Counted from the stretch's first letter, positions 29,266 through 38,961 are shown. The stretch is 64,000 nt of DNA from JAVVTR01 sp036653535 (GCA_036653535.1 JAVVTR010000002.1:62001-126000); one strand, 5' to 3'. Numbers and translations: made by a program. Notes: generated by a model from the sequence alone, not told the origin.

Positions 29266-29297
29266 TTTGACAATCAGATTAAAATATATAACTTTGT
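29266..29297 (+). promoter_or_regulatory. Promoter of the type IX cargo/fibre operon
   Basis: TTTG at 29266-29269, a 19-nt spacer and TAACTTTGT at 29289-29297. The leader to the ATG at 29321 is about 20 nt. It is back to back with the tig promoter. Confidence 0.6.
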
Positions 29298-29320
29298 AAG
29301 AATATTACATGTGTAAATAA

Positions 29321-29860
29321 ATGAAAATAAGGATATTATTCGTTTTGTTTTGTTTTTTAAACTATTTTTCTTGGAGTAGAGGGCAGAAAAGCGATTTTTC
29401 CATTTTAACGACAGCAGCAGGTTTAGATGTTATAACAAGTTCCTCAGGGAAGCTTATTGGACAATGCTCTTGGACCATAGGAGAGCCAATTACAGAAACG
29501 TTTAGTGGATCAAAGAAACATCTTACTCAAGGCTTTGAGCAAGGAAAAGGATATATAAAAGATACGGTTCATATTTTTACCGGAAATGAAAAATCAGATA
29601 TATTGTTTTCTATAACGATTTATCCCAATCCAACCCAAGATATATTGCATATACAGATAAAAACAGAAGAGCTTCTTTGTTCTTTGAATGTGACAGTATT
29701 AGATTCTTACGGCAGATGTATTTGGACAAGGCAAAAAGTAGGCTTGGATAACTTACGAGAAGTGGATGTTTCGAACTGGGAAAATGGGATTTATTTTTTG
29801 CGACTTTCTTTTTGCGAAGGGCGTGGAAGTAAAGTTTTTAGAATTATTAAAGTTAGTTAA
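29321..29860 (+). CDS. Small type IX-secreted protein with C-terminal sorting domain
   Basis: 179 residues: a signal peptide (RILFVLFCFLNYFSW...GQ), a short domain of about 70 residues containing SSGKLIGQCSWTIGEPITET and LTQGFEQ, then a type A type IX sorting domain (ITIYPNPTQDILHIQI, DSYGRCIW, WENGIYFLRL). The short domain matches my memory of a common Bacteroidota family of tiny surface proteins often placed next to tail-fibre-like genes. It starts the transcript and ends 3 nt before the fibre gene, so the two are almost certainly co-expressed. Binding the fibre at the surface is inference. Confidence 0.85.
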   Translation: MKIRILFVLFCFLNYFSWSRGQKSDFSILTTAAGLDVITSSSGKLIGQCSWTIGEPITETFSGSKKHLTQGFEQGKGYIKDTVHIFTGNEKSDILFSITIYPNPTQDILHIQIKTEELLCSLNVTVLDSYGRCIWTRQKVGLDNLREVDVSNWENGIYFLRLSFCEGRGSKVFRIIKVS

Positions 29861-29863
29861 AAT

Positions 29864-32488
29864 ATGAAAAGCAAAAACAAAACCTTGCTTTATTTGGTGT
29901 GGCTTTGCCTGCTGTCTTTGCCATTGGGCGCTTTCGCTCAAAATGACATTCCCTCTGCGATGAAATACCAGGCCGTATTACACGATTTAGAAGGAAATAC
30001 TTTGGCTAATAAGTCGGATATAAATATACGTATTAGCATACGTAAGGAACAAGCAGATGGACCTATAGTTTATTCAGAAGATCATAAAGGCATTTCTACC
30101 AGTCCCTTTGGATTGGTCAATTTAGAAATTGGAAGAGGAATTTCTACTACGAACACCACTTTACAAAATATACCATGGGGACAGGGCCCTTTATACGTAC
30201 AAATTGAAGTGGAATTTGACCATTTGGGATATACGCAAATGGGCAATTCTGAATTGCTTACAGTTCCTTATGCTTTTTATGCTGCCAATGCAGGGGCAAA
30301 AGAATGGTTGGGAAATTTATCGGATAATGTTTTGCCTAAATATAATGCTTCCGATGGGATTTTTGTTAACTCTGGAATTTCGCAGGAGGGGAGTAATTTG
30401 TATTTGAATGCATCTAAAATTACTTTTAAAAATGGAACACAAGTCGCTTATAGTTTTCCTACTATAGTAGGAGACAAGGGGCAAACATTAACTCTGGTAG
30501 ACGAGTTTGGTAATTTAGGATGGCGTAAGATAGAAGGAGGTGGAAGTGGTAGCAGTGCAAATTTTGATAGCTTAGGTACAGATGGTAATTTAGTGTTTTG
30601 GAACGATGTTAAGGGATTTTTGAAATCAGCACCGATATATTACGATTATTCCAATGCGGAAAATTTAGATTTTTTGGCTGGAACCAAATTCCGGATGCAA
30701 GGAAATTTGGAAACTTCAGGCGAGGTTGTGATTAATGCTAATGGAAATCCTATTCAAATTAATGGCATAGTAAGTGGAATTAATAATTTAATGACGAATA
30801 GTTTAGATCAACAAAAAATATGGATGGGAAATAGGGATAATAAAGCAGTACCTGTTCGTCTCTTTGGCGATTTATCTATAGATACGAATGGAAAAGTGAC
30901 TGTAGTTAGACCTTCTTATACTTTAAATATTAAGCAGGATAGTGTGTTAATGGATAGTAATGGTATTGTTTCCCACAATAGAAAATTTTCCCTTCTTGAT
31001 TATTTAGGGGTTTGGAAAGCGAGTGCAGATAAAAAATATATTTATAACAATGGAAATTTTTCTCAAACTTATATAGGCATAGGAACTTCTACTCCTTTGG
31101 CTAAATTACATGTGGATAGTGCCTCCTTTTTGGTAACATCCAAACTAAACGATAAGGAACCTTTGTCGATTAACGGAACAGGAGTGCGTTTGTTTTGGGC
31201 TGGAACCAAAGGGGCGCTACGGGCAGGAGGAGTTAGTGGAGATGCGTGGAATACCAGCAATGTGGGTTTGTATTCTGTGGGTTTAGGTTATGATGCAAAG
31301 GCCGTTGCCGACTATAATGTGGCTATAGGGTTTGCCGTAGAGGCTAATAAAAAAAACGGAGTAGCCATTGGTCAAAATCTTACGGTAGATGCGCCTCAAT
31401 CTTTTGCTATAGGTTATAATTCCCAAATAACCTCTGTAGCAGGTACCGATGCTTTTTCTATTGGATTTGGTAATCGTGTCAGCGAATCTTATACGATGAG
31501 TGTAGGGAGTAATATAGACAATTCCGCTTCTTATGGTTTGGCTTTTGGTAACAATTTAACGGTTTCCGGTAAAAAGGCTATAGCTATTGGAATAGGAGAT
31601 GATCCAGCGACAAGACAAGATTTGAATGCAGGTGGAGAAAACAGTGTAGCAATAGGCCATAATGTTATCACTAAAGGGAAATCCAGTATAGTAATAGGCG
31701 ATGAGTCTAAAAATGAGCCACCAGTAGGAAGTGTGATAGCTGTGAACAAATCTATTGTTATTGGATCTCATGCCATTTCGGAGGGAGAAACCTCTATTAC
31801 CTTAGGGGTAAACACAAAGAATGCAGGATCATCCTCTTTCTTATTGGGTATTGGAGATGGAGGAACTACTATTTCTACTAATACAGAGGCTGCATTTGGT
31901 TCCGTTAACATTGGATTTGGAAATCAAAATTTGGAAGGACAAACGATATCTATAGGATCTTTAATAACAAATAACACCCCTAATACTATAGTGTTAGGAA
32001 CTGCTAATATCCCTGCAGGGTATAATACAGTGAATCCTCTTTTAGTATTGGCCCAACAAGCAAATGTATTTGAATTTTCAACAACAGGAGACATTTATAC
32101 TGCAGGTAATATCATAAACCCATCCGATATACGCTTGAAAAAAGATATAAATCCATTGTCGTTTAATTTAGCTTATTTAGATTCTATATTACCGGTGAGT
32201 TACCGCTATAAATCCGATAAGCAGAACAAACTTAGATTTGGATTTATTGCTCAGGAAATTAAAAAATATTACCCCTCTTTAGTAGAGGAAAATGCCAAAG
32301 GATATTTGTCTTTAAATTACACGAATTTTATTCCGATTTTATGGCAGTATACGCAAGGATTGTATCTTCAATATCAAAAGGCACAAAAAGTAATCAAAGA
32401 TCAAGAGAATAAGCTTCAACAACAGCAAGAACAGATCCGTAAGTTGGAAGCAGATATGGCAATAATAAAAGCAAAAATTGGATTGTAA
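29864..32488 (+). CDS. Exported fibre with YadA-like head repeats and S74 self-processing domain
   Basis: 874 residues with signal peptide (cleavage near AFAQN). Residues 27-145 form an N-terminal beta domain (SAMKYQAVLHDLEGNTLAN, VPYAFYAANAG). Residues about 150-440 are shaft-like. Residues about 460-715 carry left-handed beta-roll repeats with the VAIG/FAIG/SIGFG motif of YadA heads. Residues about 750-840 are a Peptidase_S74 intramolecular chaperone: SDIRLKKDI with Ser754 and Lys759 spaced exactly like the Ser911/Lys916 dyad of endosialidase NF. Residues 835-872 are a Q-rich coiled coil. The architecture predicts a homotrimer that cleaves off its own chaperone. The route across the outer membrane is unknown, since there is no type IX signal and no YadA anchor. 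The last base of the stop is the first base of ftsE. Confidence 0.88.
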   Translation: MKSKNKTLLYLVWLCLLSLPLGAFAQNDIPSAMKYQAVLHDLEGNTLANKSDINIRISIRKEQADGPIVYSEDHKGISTSPFGLVNLEIGRGISTTNTTLQNIPWGQGPLYVQIEVEFDHLGYTQMGNSELLTVPYAFYAANAGAKEWLGNLSDNVLPKYNASDGIFVNSGISQEGSNLYLNASKITFKNGTQVAYSFPTIVGDKGQTLTLVDEFGNLGWRKIEGGGSGSSANFDSLGTDGNLVFWNDVKGFLKSAPIYYDYSNAENLDFLAGTKFRMQGNLETSGEVVINANGNPIQINGIVSGINNLMTNSLDQQKIWMGNRDNKAVPVRLFGDLSIDTNGKVTVVRPSYTLNIKQDSVLMDSNGIVSHNRKFSLLDYLGVWKASADKKYIYNNGNFSQTYIGIGTSTPLAKLHVDSASFLVTSKLNDKEPLSINGTGVRLFWAGTKGALRAGGVSGDAWNTSNVGLYSVGLGYDAKAVADYNVAIGFAVEANKKNGVAIGQNLTVDAPQSFAIGYNSQITSVAGTDAFSIGFGNRVSESYTMSVGSNIDNSASYGLAFGNNLTVSGKKAIAIGIGDDPATRQDLNAGGENSVAIGHNVITKGKSSIVIGDESKNEPPVGSVIAVNKSIVIGSHAISEGETSITLGVNTKNAGSSSFLLGIGDGGTTISTNTEAAFGSVNIGFGNQNLEGQTISIGSLITNNTPNTIVLGTANIPAGYNTVNPLLVLAQQANVFEFSTTGDIYTAGNIINPSDIRLKKDINPLSFNLAYLDSILPVSYRYKSDKQNKLRFGFIAQEIKKYYPSLVEENAKGYLSLNYTNFIPILWQYTQGLYLQYQKAQKVIKDQENKLQQQQEQIRKLEADMAIIKAKIGL

Positions 32489-33171
32489 TGGAATGGCAGA
32501 ATCAGGCGGTAATAGTAGCCCAAAATTTGGATGTATATCAAAAAAAAGTAAGAATATTATCGGATGTAAATCTTCAGATAAATAGAGGAGAATTCGTGTA
32601 CTTAATTGGTAAAACAGGAACAGGAAAAAGTTCGTTATTGCGAACTTTTTACGCAGATATCCCTGTTTCTAAGGGAGAGGCGCAAATTGCAGGTTTTGAT
32701 TTGTTGAAATTAAAGCAAAGGGAAATACCTTATTTGCGTAGAAAATTAGGTATTGTTTTTCAAGATTTCCAATTGTTAATAGATAGGAATGTGTACGACA
32801 ATCTTGCCTTTGTTTTAAAAGCAACGGAATGGAAAGATAAGCAGCAAATGGATCTTAAAATACAAGAGGTTTTAGACAAGGTTAACATGGGAACACAAGC
32901 CTATAAAATGCCATATCAATTATCGGGTGGAGAACAGCAGCGATTGGCTATAGCCAGGGCTTTGTTAAACGATCCGGAAGTGATTTTAGCCGATGAACCT
33001 ACCGGTAATTTAGATCCAGATACCTCGGAAGAAATTATAAAATTGCTAATTAATATCAGTAAAACTGGTTGTGCGGTTTTAGTTGCTACGCACGATTTTA
33101 TTATGATTAGTAAATATCCCTCTCGAATATTACTTTGTGATTCGGGAAAAATTCTTCACGAACAACTATAA
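32488..33171 (+). CDS. ftsE: Cell division ATP-binding protein FtsE
   Basis: A 227-residue ABC ATPase that with FtsX couples the divisome to cell-wall hydrolases. Walker A GKTGTGKSSLL, Q-loop VFQDFQLL, signature LSGGEQQRLAIARAL, Walker B VILADEPTGNLDP and the H-loop ATHD are intact. TAATG coupling places its start inside the stop of the fibre gene. ftsX is not adjacent, as in other Bacteroidota. Its 3' end overlaps the convergent glycosyltransferase gene by 16 bp. Confidence 0.93.
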   Translation: MEWQNQAVIVAQNLDVYQKKVRILSDVNLQINRGEFVYLIGKTGTGKSSLLRTFYADIPVSKGEAQIAGFDLLKLKQREIPYLRRKLGIVFQDFQLLIDRNVYDNLAFVLKATEWKDKQQMDLKIQEVLDKVNMGTQAYKMPYQLSGGEQQRLAIARALLNDPEVILADEPTGNLDPDTSEEIIKLLINISKTGCAVLVATHDFIMISKYPSRILLCDSGKILHEQL

Positions 33172-35411
33172 AAGCGAATTAAATTTAAGGCGTTTGTTTG
33201 GTTGGAAAATTTGTTGTCTAAAATAGCCTTTCTGTGTTTTATTTCTTGCATGGAAAAAGTTTGAGACATAAGTTGGACAACCATCTTTTGCAATTCCTCG
33301 GGGGTGTCGGCTCTATAGCAGAGTTCTTCTAAATTAGACCCATATAACATATCTCGGTTACAAATTACAAATTTCCCATTAAAAAGAGAGGCTAATAATT
33401 TTAATTTTAGGCCATTGGGGTTAAAACTAAATAATAGGTGTATGTGTGCTTGTTGCCTTAAGCGTGTCATTTCTTTTTCGTCAGGACTATCATAAAGACA
33501 TACTCTTGGATATTGTTGGCATGCGAGTTTTAAACGTGGAGAAGGTTTCTTCCCGGCAAAAACAAGTGGATATGGTAAATCTTTCAATGCGTCTAAAAGA
33601 TAAAAAGCAACTTTCTCGTTAGAGGAAACAGAAAGGTCTCCATGAAATAACAAGAAGGGGGAAAGATCTTGGCTGCATTCTATTTCTACCTTTTCGGATG
33701 GATGAAACGCATTTAATAATTCTACTTTATTTTCAGGAAATTTCTTTTTATAATATTCTGCATCTTTGATAGAAATTGGAAGAATAACATTCGCTCTTTT
33801 TATTTTTTTTTCAAAAAATTTTAGACGAAAAGATTCTATGGCAAAATAAAATTTGGGGATCCATCTTTTTTCGTCTGTACATAAGTTTTTATAATATAAA
33901 TGCTCAATATTACAGGGGCGTAGGAGGATAAATCGATTAGACAATTTTTGGTTTCCAATAAATCCACTATCGTGGTGTCCTTCCATAAGAATAGGATCTC
34001 GATCTTTTAGTAAATTTATTAATAAGTCTCGATGCATACGGCTTTTCACTATGTAAGGGGTGAGGCCAAAAGCAGTAAAAGCGGAACGACGAGGATAGTA
34101 ATAAATTTTTTTACAATATTTTTCTAATTCTTGTGCTTTTTCCCTGTTGTATAAAAAGCAGTGCAGTGTAATTTGAACTCCACATTCGGAAAGGGCTTTG
34201 AGTTTGTAAAAGACGTCAATAACCCCTCCATAATTGGCCGGATAAGGCACATTGAAAGCGATAATATGCAAATGATTTGGCGTTGTATCATAGCCTTTTT
34301 CTATGATATTTAACAGCTTTTTTTCTTCTTGATCCCAACATAGTTCCTTCTTCGCCAAAAAGGTGTTTTTTCTATAGGTTTCCATTTTCTCTTTTTGGGA
34401 AATCATATTGATAATTTGTTGGGCTATTTTTTGAGGATCATGGTCTTGTATATATTCACCTACAGAAAAACGATCCACTATTTTTTTTATTTCTACAAGA
34501 GGACTAACTAATACTGGAATACCGCACCGAATATAGTCAAAAAGTTTATTTGGAAGACAATATTTGTAGTTTAAATTGCTGTCTTTTTCTATGCTTAGTC
34601 CTATGGTGGCATGGAGAGTATATGCTTGTAAATCGAAAGGAGAAATTGCACCTAAAAAAATAACTTTTTTTTCTAATTTTTTGTCTGCTACTCTTTTTTT
34701 TAGATCCTCTAATATATCTCCTTTTCCCGCAATTACCAATGAAGTAGAGGTGATAAATTCCATAGCATCTATAATCTCTTCTAAACCTCTATCCACATTA
34801 ACTGCCCCTTGATAAAGGATATATGGTGAGTTTAGGCTTATAGGCTTATTTTGACAGTTTTCCGATGATTTTGCTGAGCTGTGTAGGTCGCCCAATAAAG
34901 GAACGTTGCGAATAGTAAAAACAGGAATGTGATATTTTTCGGTATAAATCTTGGCAATAGAATCACATACGGTAATAGCGAAGTTTAATTTCGGAAAAAT
35001 ATATTTTTCTAAACGTTCCCAAACTTTTTTTGCAAATAAATTGCTTTGTAATTCCGGTACTTCGGTAAAGTATTCATGGCTGTCGTAATACAAGGGAATC
35101 CTTTTTATTTTATGAACTAAAAAATTAGGGAAAAGAATATCTAAATCGTTGGCATATAGAGCATCGGAAGAATGAAATAATAAATAAAAAAAAAGGCGAA
35201 TTTGTAGTTCTGCATAGTAATACACTTCTTTTTGAAAAAACATAGTTAGGCGATGAGTTTTAAAATCGGAGGTGCGAAATGCTAAACTATTTGGACGTTT
35301 TATGCCTATAACTTTTACTTCAAAATTGCTATTAGAAAAAGTGTGTGCAATTTTTTGAACCCGCATGTCTGTGGTGATATCGTCGCTAACAGAAATAATT
35401 ATTTTTTTCAT
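33156..35411 (-). CDS. Double glycosyltransferase (two GT-B domains fused)
   Basis: 751 residues. Residues 1-370 are a GT4-type glycosyltransferase (SVSDDITTDMRVQKIA, YDSHEYFTEVPE, nucleotide-sugar site NKLFDYIRCGIPVLVS). Residues about 380-751 are a second, more divergent GT-B protein starting LHIIAFNVPYPANYGGVIDV. In related Bacteroidota I recall these as two neighbouring genes of about 370 codons each. The join is near residue 375 (about 34290) and shows no stop or frameshift. Targets are probably cell-surface polysaccharide or glycoprotein glycans. The gene converges on ftsE. Confidence 0.85.
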   Translation of the reverse strand: MKKIIISVSDDITTDMRVQKIAHTFSNSNFEVKVIGIKRPNSLAFRTSDFKTHRLTMFFQKEVYYYAELQIRLFFYLLFHSSDALYANDLDILFPNFLVHKIKRIPLYYDSHEYFTEVPELQSNLFAKKVWERLEKYIFPKLNFAITVCDSIAKIYTEKYHIPVFTIRNVPLLGDLHSSAKSSENCQNKPISLNSPYILYQGAVNVDRGLEEIIDAMEFITSTSLVIAGKGDILEDLKKRVADKKLEKKVIFLGAISPFDLQAYTLHATIGLSIEKDSNLNYKYCLPNKLFDYIRCGIPVLVSPLVEIKKIVDRFSVGEYIQDHDPQKIAQQIINMISQKEKMETYRKNTFLAKKELCWDQEEKKLLNIIEKGYDTTPNHLHIIAFNVPYPANYGGVIDVFYKLKALSECGVQITLHCFLYNREKAQELEKYCKKIYYYPRRSAFTAFGLTPYIVKSRMHRDLLINLLKDRDPILMEGHHDSGFIGNQKLSNRFILLRPCNIEHLYYKNLCTDEKRWIPKFYFAIESFRLKFFEKKIKRANVILPISIKDAEYYKKKFPENKVELLNAFHPSEKVEIECSQDLSPFLLFHGDLSVSSNEKVAFYLLDALKDLPYPLVFAGKKPSPRLKLACQQYPRVCLYDSPDEKEMTRLRQQAHIHLLFSFNPNGLKLKLLASLFNGKFVICNRDMLYGSNLEELCYRADTPEELQKMVVQLMSQTFSMQEIKHRKAILDNKFSNQTNALNLIRFYSCS

Positions 35412-35426
35412 ACGGAAAATTTCTAT

Positions 35427-35435
35427 GCAAAGATA
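35427..35435 (-). promoter_or_regulatory. -7 element of the double glycosyltransferase gene
   Basis: TATCTTTGC on the minus strand. Transcription would begin about 10 nt before the ATG at 35411. The -33 element is weak. Confidence 0.45.
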
Positions 35436-35664
35436 GTGAAAAATTGGAGTTTGAAAGATTTTTATTAGATAAATTTAGACTGTTGCTTTTTTTATAAAAA
35501 ATGCTGAATGGTACCATTTTATTATGCTTTCCATAGCATACAAAAAATACTATTTGCTTGTTTTTTGATGAGAAAATAAACTACTGTAAAATTAAAATTA
35601 AAAATTGTTGAAACTATTGTTTATAAATAACTGATAAAACCACATATACAATATATATAGTTTT

Positions 35665-35673
35665 TAATTTTGC
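35665..35673 (+). promoter_or_regulatory. -7 element of the glycan-locus transcript
   Basis: TAATTTTGC, a full TAnnTTTGC match 27 bp before the debranching-enzyme ATG. No convincing -33 box. The rest of the 288-bp spacer is very AT-rich with one small hairpin (TATGCT/AGCATA at 35523-35540) and no gene. Confidence 0.45.
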
Positions 35674-35699
35674 AGCAATAGCTATAAAATACTATATAA

Positions 35700-37640
35700 A
35701 TGCAGAAACTTTTCTTGGATAAAATTCAACTTACTAATTTGGAATATTCTTTAGGGAAAGAAGTATTGTGTGTAGGGGAAAATGGTTGTTATATGTCTAC
35801 CACCTCTGCGTGTTGTAATACACGAAAATACCATGGTCTTTATGTGTGTCCACAACCCAATTTAGGACAAGATAATTTTGTTTTTCTTTCTCAAATAGAA
35901 GAAACGATTTCTCAACAAGGAAGAGATTTTCATCTTGGAGTGCAAAAATATGTTGGAGAAGTTTATGAACCTAAGGGGCATAAATATTTAGAAAAAATGG
36001 AATTGGATCCACATCCTTGTTGGACCTATCGTGTGGGGGGCGTTCTTTTTCGAAAAGAAATTATTATTCATCCAACTCAAAATAGATTATTTATAAAATA
36101 CACCTTGTTGGATGCTCACTCTAGCACTCTGTTAAAAGTTAAACCTTTTACCAGTTTTCGAAATGCTCATCAATTAACTATTCAGAACGATGCGGCTTGT
36201 ACGCATGTGCAAATATTAAAAGACGGCATTAAAACTCAAATGTATTCTGCTTTTTCAGATTTATATATTCAATGTTCTGCTCCCTGTGAATTTATAGCGC
36301 AAGCAGATTGGTATCATCACATAGAATATCTAAGAGAAAAAGAAAGAGGGTATGATGCTTGGGAGGATCTGTTTACGCCAGGGGAATTTTTATTATCTTT
36401 GACCGTTAATCAGCCGGTTTATTTTTCGGTAGGTTTATCTTTACTAAAGGAAAATTTTTCATATGATTTGCTTTTTGAAGAGGCAAAAAGTAACTTATTG
36501 CCAGCGGTCAATATGGAAAATTGTTTACAAAATGCGGCTCGTAATTTTATAGTTAAAAAAGGTAAAAGAGTACAACTTATAGCTGGATATCCATGGTTCG
36601 GTTCTTGGGGAAGGGATACCTTTATTGCTTTACCTGGTTTAACTTTAGCAACGGGACACGAAACAGAATGCTTGGAAATACTTAGAAGTATGATTGCCGA
36701 TCAAAGAGGTGCCTTGTTTCCCAATCTTGGTTATGGTGAATATTCGGCTTATAATTCCGTAGATGCTCCTCTATGGTTTATTTGGGCGGTTCAGCAATAT
36801 GCTTACCATACCGGGCGCATTCAAAAGGTTTGGCGGGAATTTGGTTCTTCCATTAAAGAGGTTATCCAAGGTTATAAAAGCGGGTCTCTTTTTGGAATTC
36901 ATATGCAAGAGAATGGATTAATTTATGCCGGGGAAGATGGTAAAGCGTTGACATGGATGGATGCTATGGTTCATGGAAAACCTGTAACGCAGAGAATGGG
37001 AATGCCTGTGGAAATAAATGCACTTTGGTATAATGCAATAATGTTTGCAATAGAAGCCTCTCGTTTAAACAAAGAAAAGGAATTTGAAGCAGAATGGGAT
37101 GCGTTGATGAAAAATTTTCCAGAGGTATTTAAAGCTTGTTTTTGGGATAAAAGCAAAGGATATTTGGCAGATGTAGTAAAAGATAGTTATAAAGACTGGT
37201 CTTTGAGGCCCAACCAAATCATAGCAGCCTCTTTGCCTTATTCTCCTATTAGTGAAAAGATAAAGCAGTTGGTGGTAGAAAAAGTAAAACACGTTTTACT
37301 TACTTCCAAAGGCTTAAGAACATTGACGCCATTAGATGTGAATTACGAAGGAACCTATGCGGGAGATCAGTCTTCTCGTGACACTTGCTATCACCAAGGT
37401 ACGGTGTGGGTTTGGTTATTGGGTCATTTTGCAGAAGCTTATTTACGAGTTTATGGTAAAGAAGGGAAAACGTATGTGCGTAAATTGTATATGGGTTTTG
37501 AAAGTGCATTATCGGAATTATGTATGGGAAGTGTAGCGGAAATATACGATGGAGATCCTCCTCATAAAGCCAAAGGTGCCGTTTCCCAAGCTTGGAGTGT
37601 GTCAGAATTATTAAGAATAAAGTATTTATTAGATCAATGA
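35700..37640 (+). CDS. Glycogen debranching enzyme (amylo-alpha-1,6-glucosidase type)
   Basis: A 646-residue cytoplasmic debranching enzyme of the bacterial/archaeal GDE type. The N-terminal GDE_N beta-sandwich begins with the family pattern GENGCYMSTTSACCNTRKYHG. The C-terminal (alpha/alpha)6 barrel carries GYPWFGSWGRDTFIALPGL (catalytic Asp region), the conserved EINALWYNA and the late DTCYHQGTVWVWLLG. It hydrolyses alpha-1,6 branch points of glycogen. The stop overlaps the next gene's start (ATGA), so translation is coupled to the GT4 enzyme. Confidence 0.93.
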   Translation: MQKLFLDKIQLTNLEYSLGKEVLCVGENGCYMSTTSACCNTRKYHGLYVCPQPNLGQDNFVFLSQIEETISQQGRDFHLGVQKYVGEVYEPKGHKYLEKMELDPHPCWTYRVGGVLFRKEIIIHPTQNRLFIKYTLLDAHSSTLLKVKPFTSFRNAHQLTIQNDAACTHVQILKDGIKTQMYSAFSDLYIQCSAPCEFIAQADWYHHIEYLREKERGYDAWEDLFTPGEFLLSLTVNQPVYFSVGLSLLKENFSYDLLFEEAKSNLLPAVNMENCLQNAARNFIVKKGKRVQLIAGYPWFGSWGRDTFIALPGLTLATGHETECLEILRSMIADQRGALFPNLGYGEYSAYNSVDAPLWFIWAVQQYAYHTGRIQKVWREFGSSIKEVIQGYKSGSLFGIHMQENGLIYAGEDGKALTWMDAMVHGKPVTQRMGMPVEINALWYNAIMFAIEASRLNKEKEFEAEWDALMKNFPEVFKACFWDKSKGYLADVVKDSYKDWSLRPNQIIAASLPYSPISEKIKQLVVEKVKHVLLTSKGLRTLTPLDVNYEGTYAGDQSSRDTCYHQGTVWVWLLGHFAEAYLRVYGKEGKTYVRKLYMGFESALSELCMGSVAEIYDGDPPHKAKGAVSQAWSVSELLRIKYLLDQ

Positions 37641-38929
37641 AAGTCTTAATGTTTGGATGGGAGTTTCCTCCACATATTACAGGGGGATTGGGTACAGCTT
37701 GTTATGGTATCTGTAAGGGACTTTTGCACCAAGGGGTAGAAGTCATTTTTATGGTTCCAAAATTGTATGGGGATGAAGATGGTAGTGTAGCTCGTATGGT
37801 GGAAGCTGGGAAAATAGCGATAGACTTGAGGCATACTATGTACAGAGATTTATGGAAAAATTTTACGTATATCGAAATTGGAGCTAAATTAATTCCTTAT
37901 TCTGGTTTGTCTCAATATTATGAATTAGAAAAAAAACGGTCTAATATAAATTCTATATCGGAAGATTTTTATTTCACCAAGAGATTTGAATTTTCTGGAC
38001 AATATCGTCAAAACTTGATGGAAGAGGTTGAGAAGTATGCATTAGTAGCATCTACCGTGGCTTCTCAGCAGAAATTTGATGTGATACATGCCCATGATTG
38101 GTTAACGTATAAAGCGGGTATTGCGGCAAAGAAAATAAGCGGGAAACCGTTGGTAATACACGTACATGCAACAGAATTTGATCGTACAGGGGAGAACGTA
38201 AATACGAGAGTTTTCGAAATAGAGAAGCAGGGAATGGAGCAGGCCGATAAAATAATAACGGTTAGTAATTATACAAGAGATATTGTTATTAAAAAATATG
38301 GAATAGTTCCAGAAAAAGTTTTTACGGTTTATAATGCGGTGGAACCAACGGAGTCAAGTGAAAAAGCTCTAATAGTAAGGCGGCATATATCGGAAAAAAT
38401 AGTTACCTTTTTGGGACGTGTAACCTATCAAAAAGGACCGGAATATTTTGTAGAAGCGGCACGATTAATATTAGAAAGAGATCCCAATGTGCGTTTTGTT
38501 ATGGCAGGTTCAGGCGATATGTTAAATCAAATGGTACAAAGAGTTGCTGCATTAAGGATGGGCTCACATTTTCATTTTACTGGATTTTTAAAAGGCTTGG
38601 AAGTGGATAAGATGTTTCAATTGAGCGATGTTTATGTGATGCCTTCCGTGTCAGAACCTTTTGGAATATCTCCATTAGAGGCTATGCGATCTAATGTGCC
38701 GGTGGTTATATCTAAGCAATCTGGCGTATCTGAAATTTTGGATCACGCCCTAAAAGTAGATTTTTGGGATGTAGGTGCTTTGGCAGACGCCATTTATGGA
38801 CTATTACATTATCCGGCCTTATCCGAAACATTTAAAAAATTTGGTGGGTGCGAAGTGGAAAACTTAAAATGGGACTCTTCTACTTGTAAAATGATAGAGG
38901 TATATAAACAAGCTATAAATCGAGTATAA
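37637..38929 (+). CDS. GT4-family glycosyltransferase, probable alpha-glucan synthase
   Basis: 430 residues from the ATG that overlaps the debranching-enzyme stop. GT-B fold: the N-terminal FGWEFPPHITGGLGTACYG is the KxGGL-like loop of glycogen/starch synthases; the C-terminal half has FLGRVTYQKGPEYFVEAA and the E-x7-E motif SEPFGISPLEAM. Lying between a debranching enzyme and a GH57 amylase, it most likely extends or primes alpha-glucan. Donor specificity (ADP- or UDP-glucose) cannot be read from sequence. Confidence 0.85.
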   Translation: MKVLMFGWEFPPHITGGLGTACYGICKGLLHQGVEVIFMVPKLYGDEDGSVARMVEAGKIAIDLRHTMYRDLWKNFTYIEIGAKLIPYSGLSQYYELEKKRSNINSISEDFYFTKRFEFSGQYRQNLMEEVEKYALVASTVASQQKFDVIHAHDWLTYKAGIAAKKISGKPLVIHVHATEFDRTGENVNTRVFEIEKQGMEQADKIITVSNYTRDIVIKKYGIVPEKVFTVYNAVEPTESSEKALIVRRHISEKIVTFLGRVTYQKGPEYFVEAARLILERDPNVRFVMAGSGDMLNQMVQRVAALRMGSHFHFTGFLKGLEVDKMFQLSDVYVMPSVSEPFGISPLEAMRSNVPVVISKQSGVSEILDHALKVDFWDVGALADAIYGLLHYPALSETFKKFGGCEVENLKWDSSTCKMIEVYKQAINRV

Positions 38930-38961
38930 ATATAAATAGATATACTAAAAAAAAAGGGTTA

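Noticed and set aside
29864..32488. Prophage tail-fibre gene
   Set aside because: Signal peptide, YadA-like head repeats and chromosomal neighbours (tig, ftsE) with no other phage gene argue for a cellular surface fibre.
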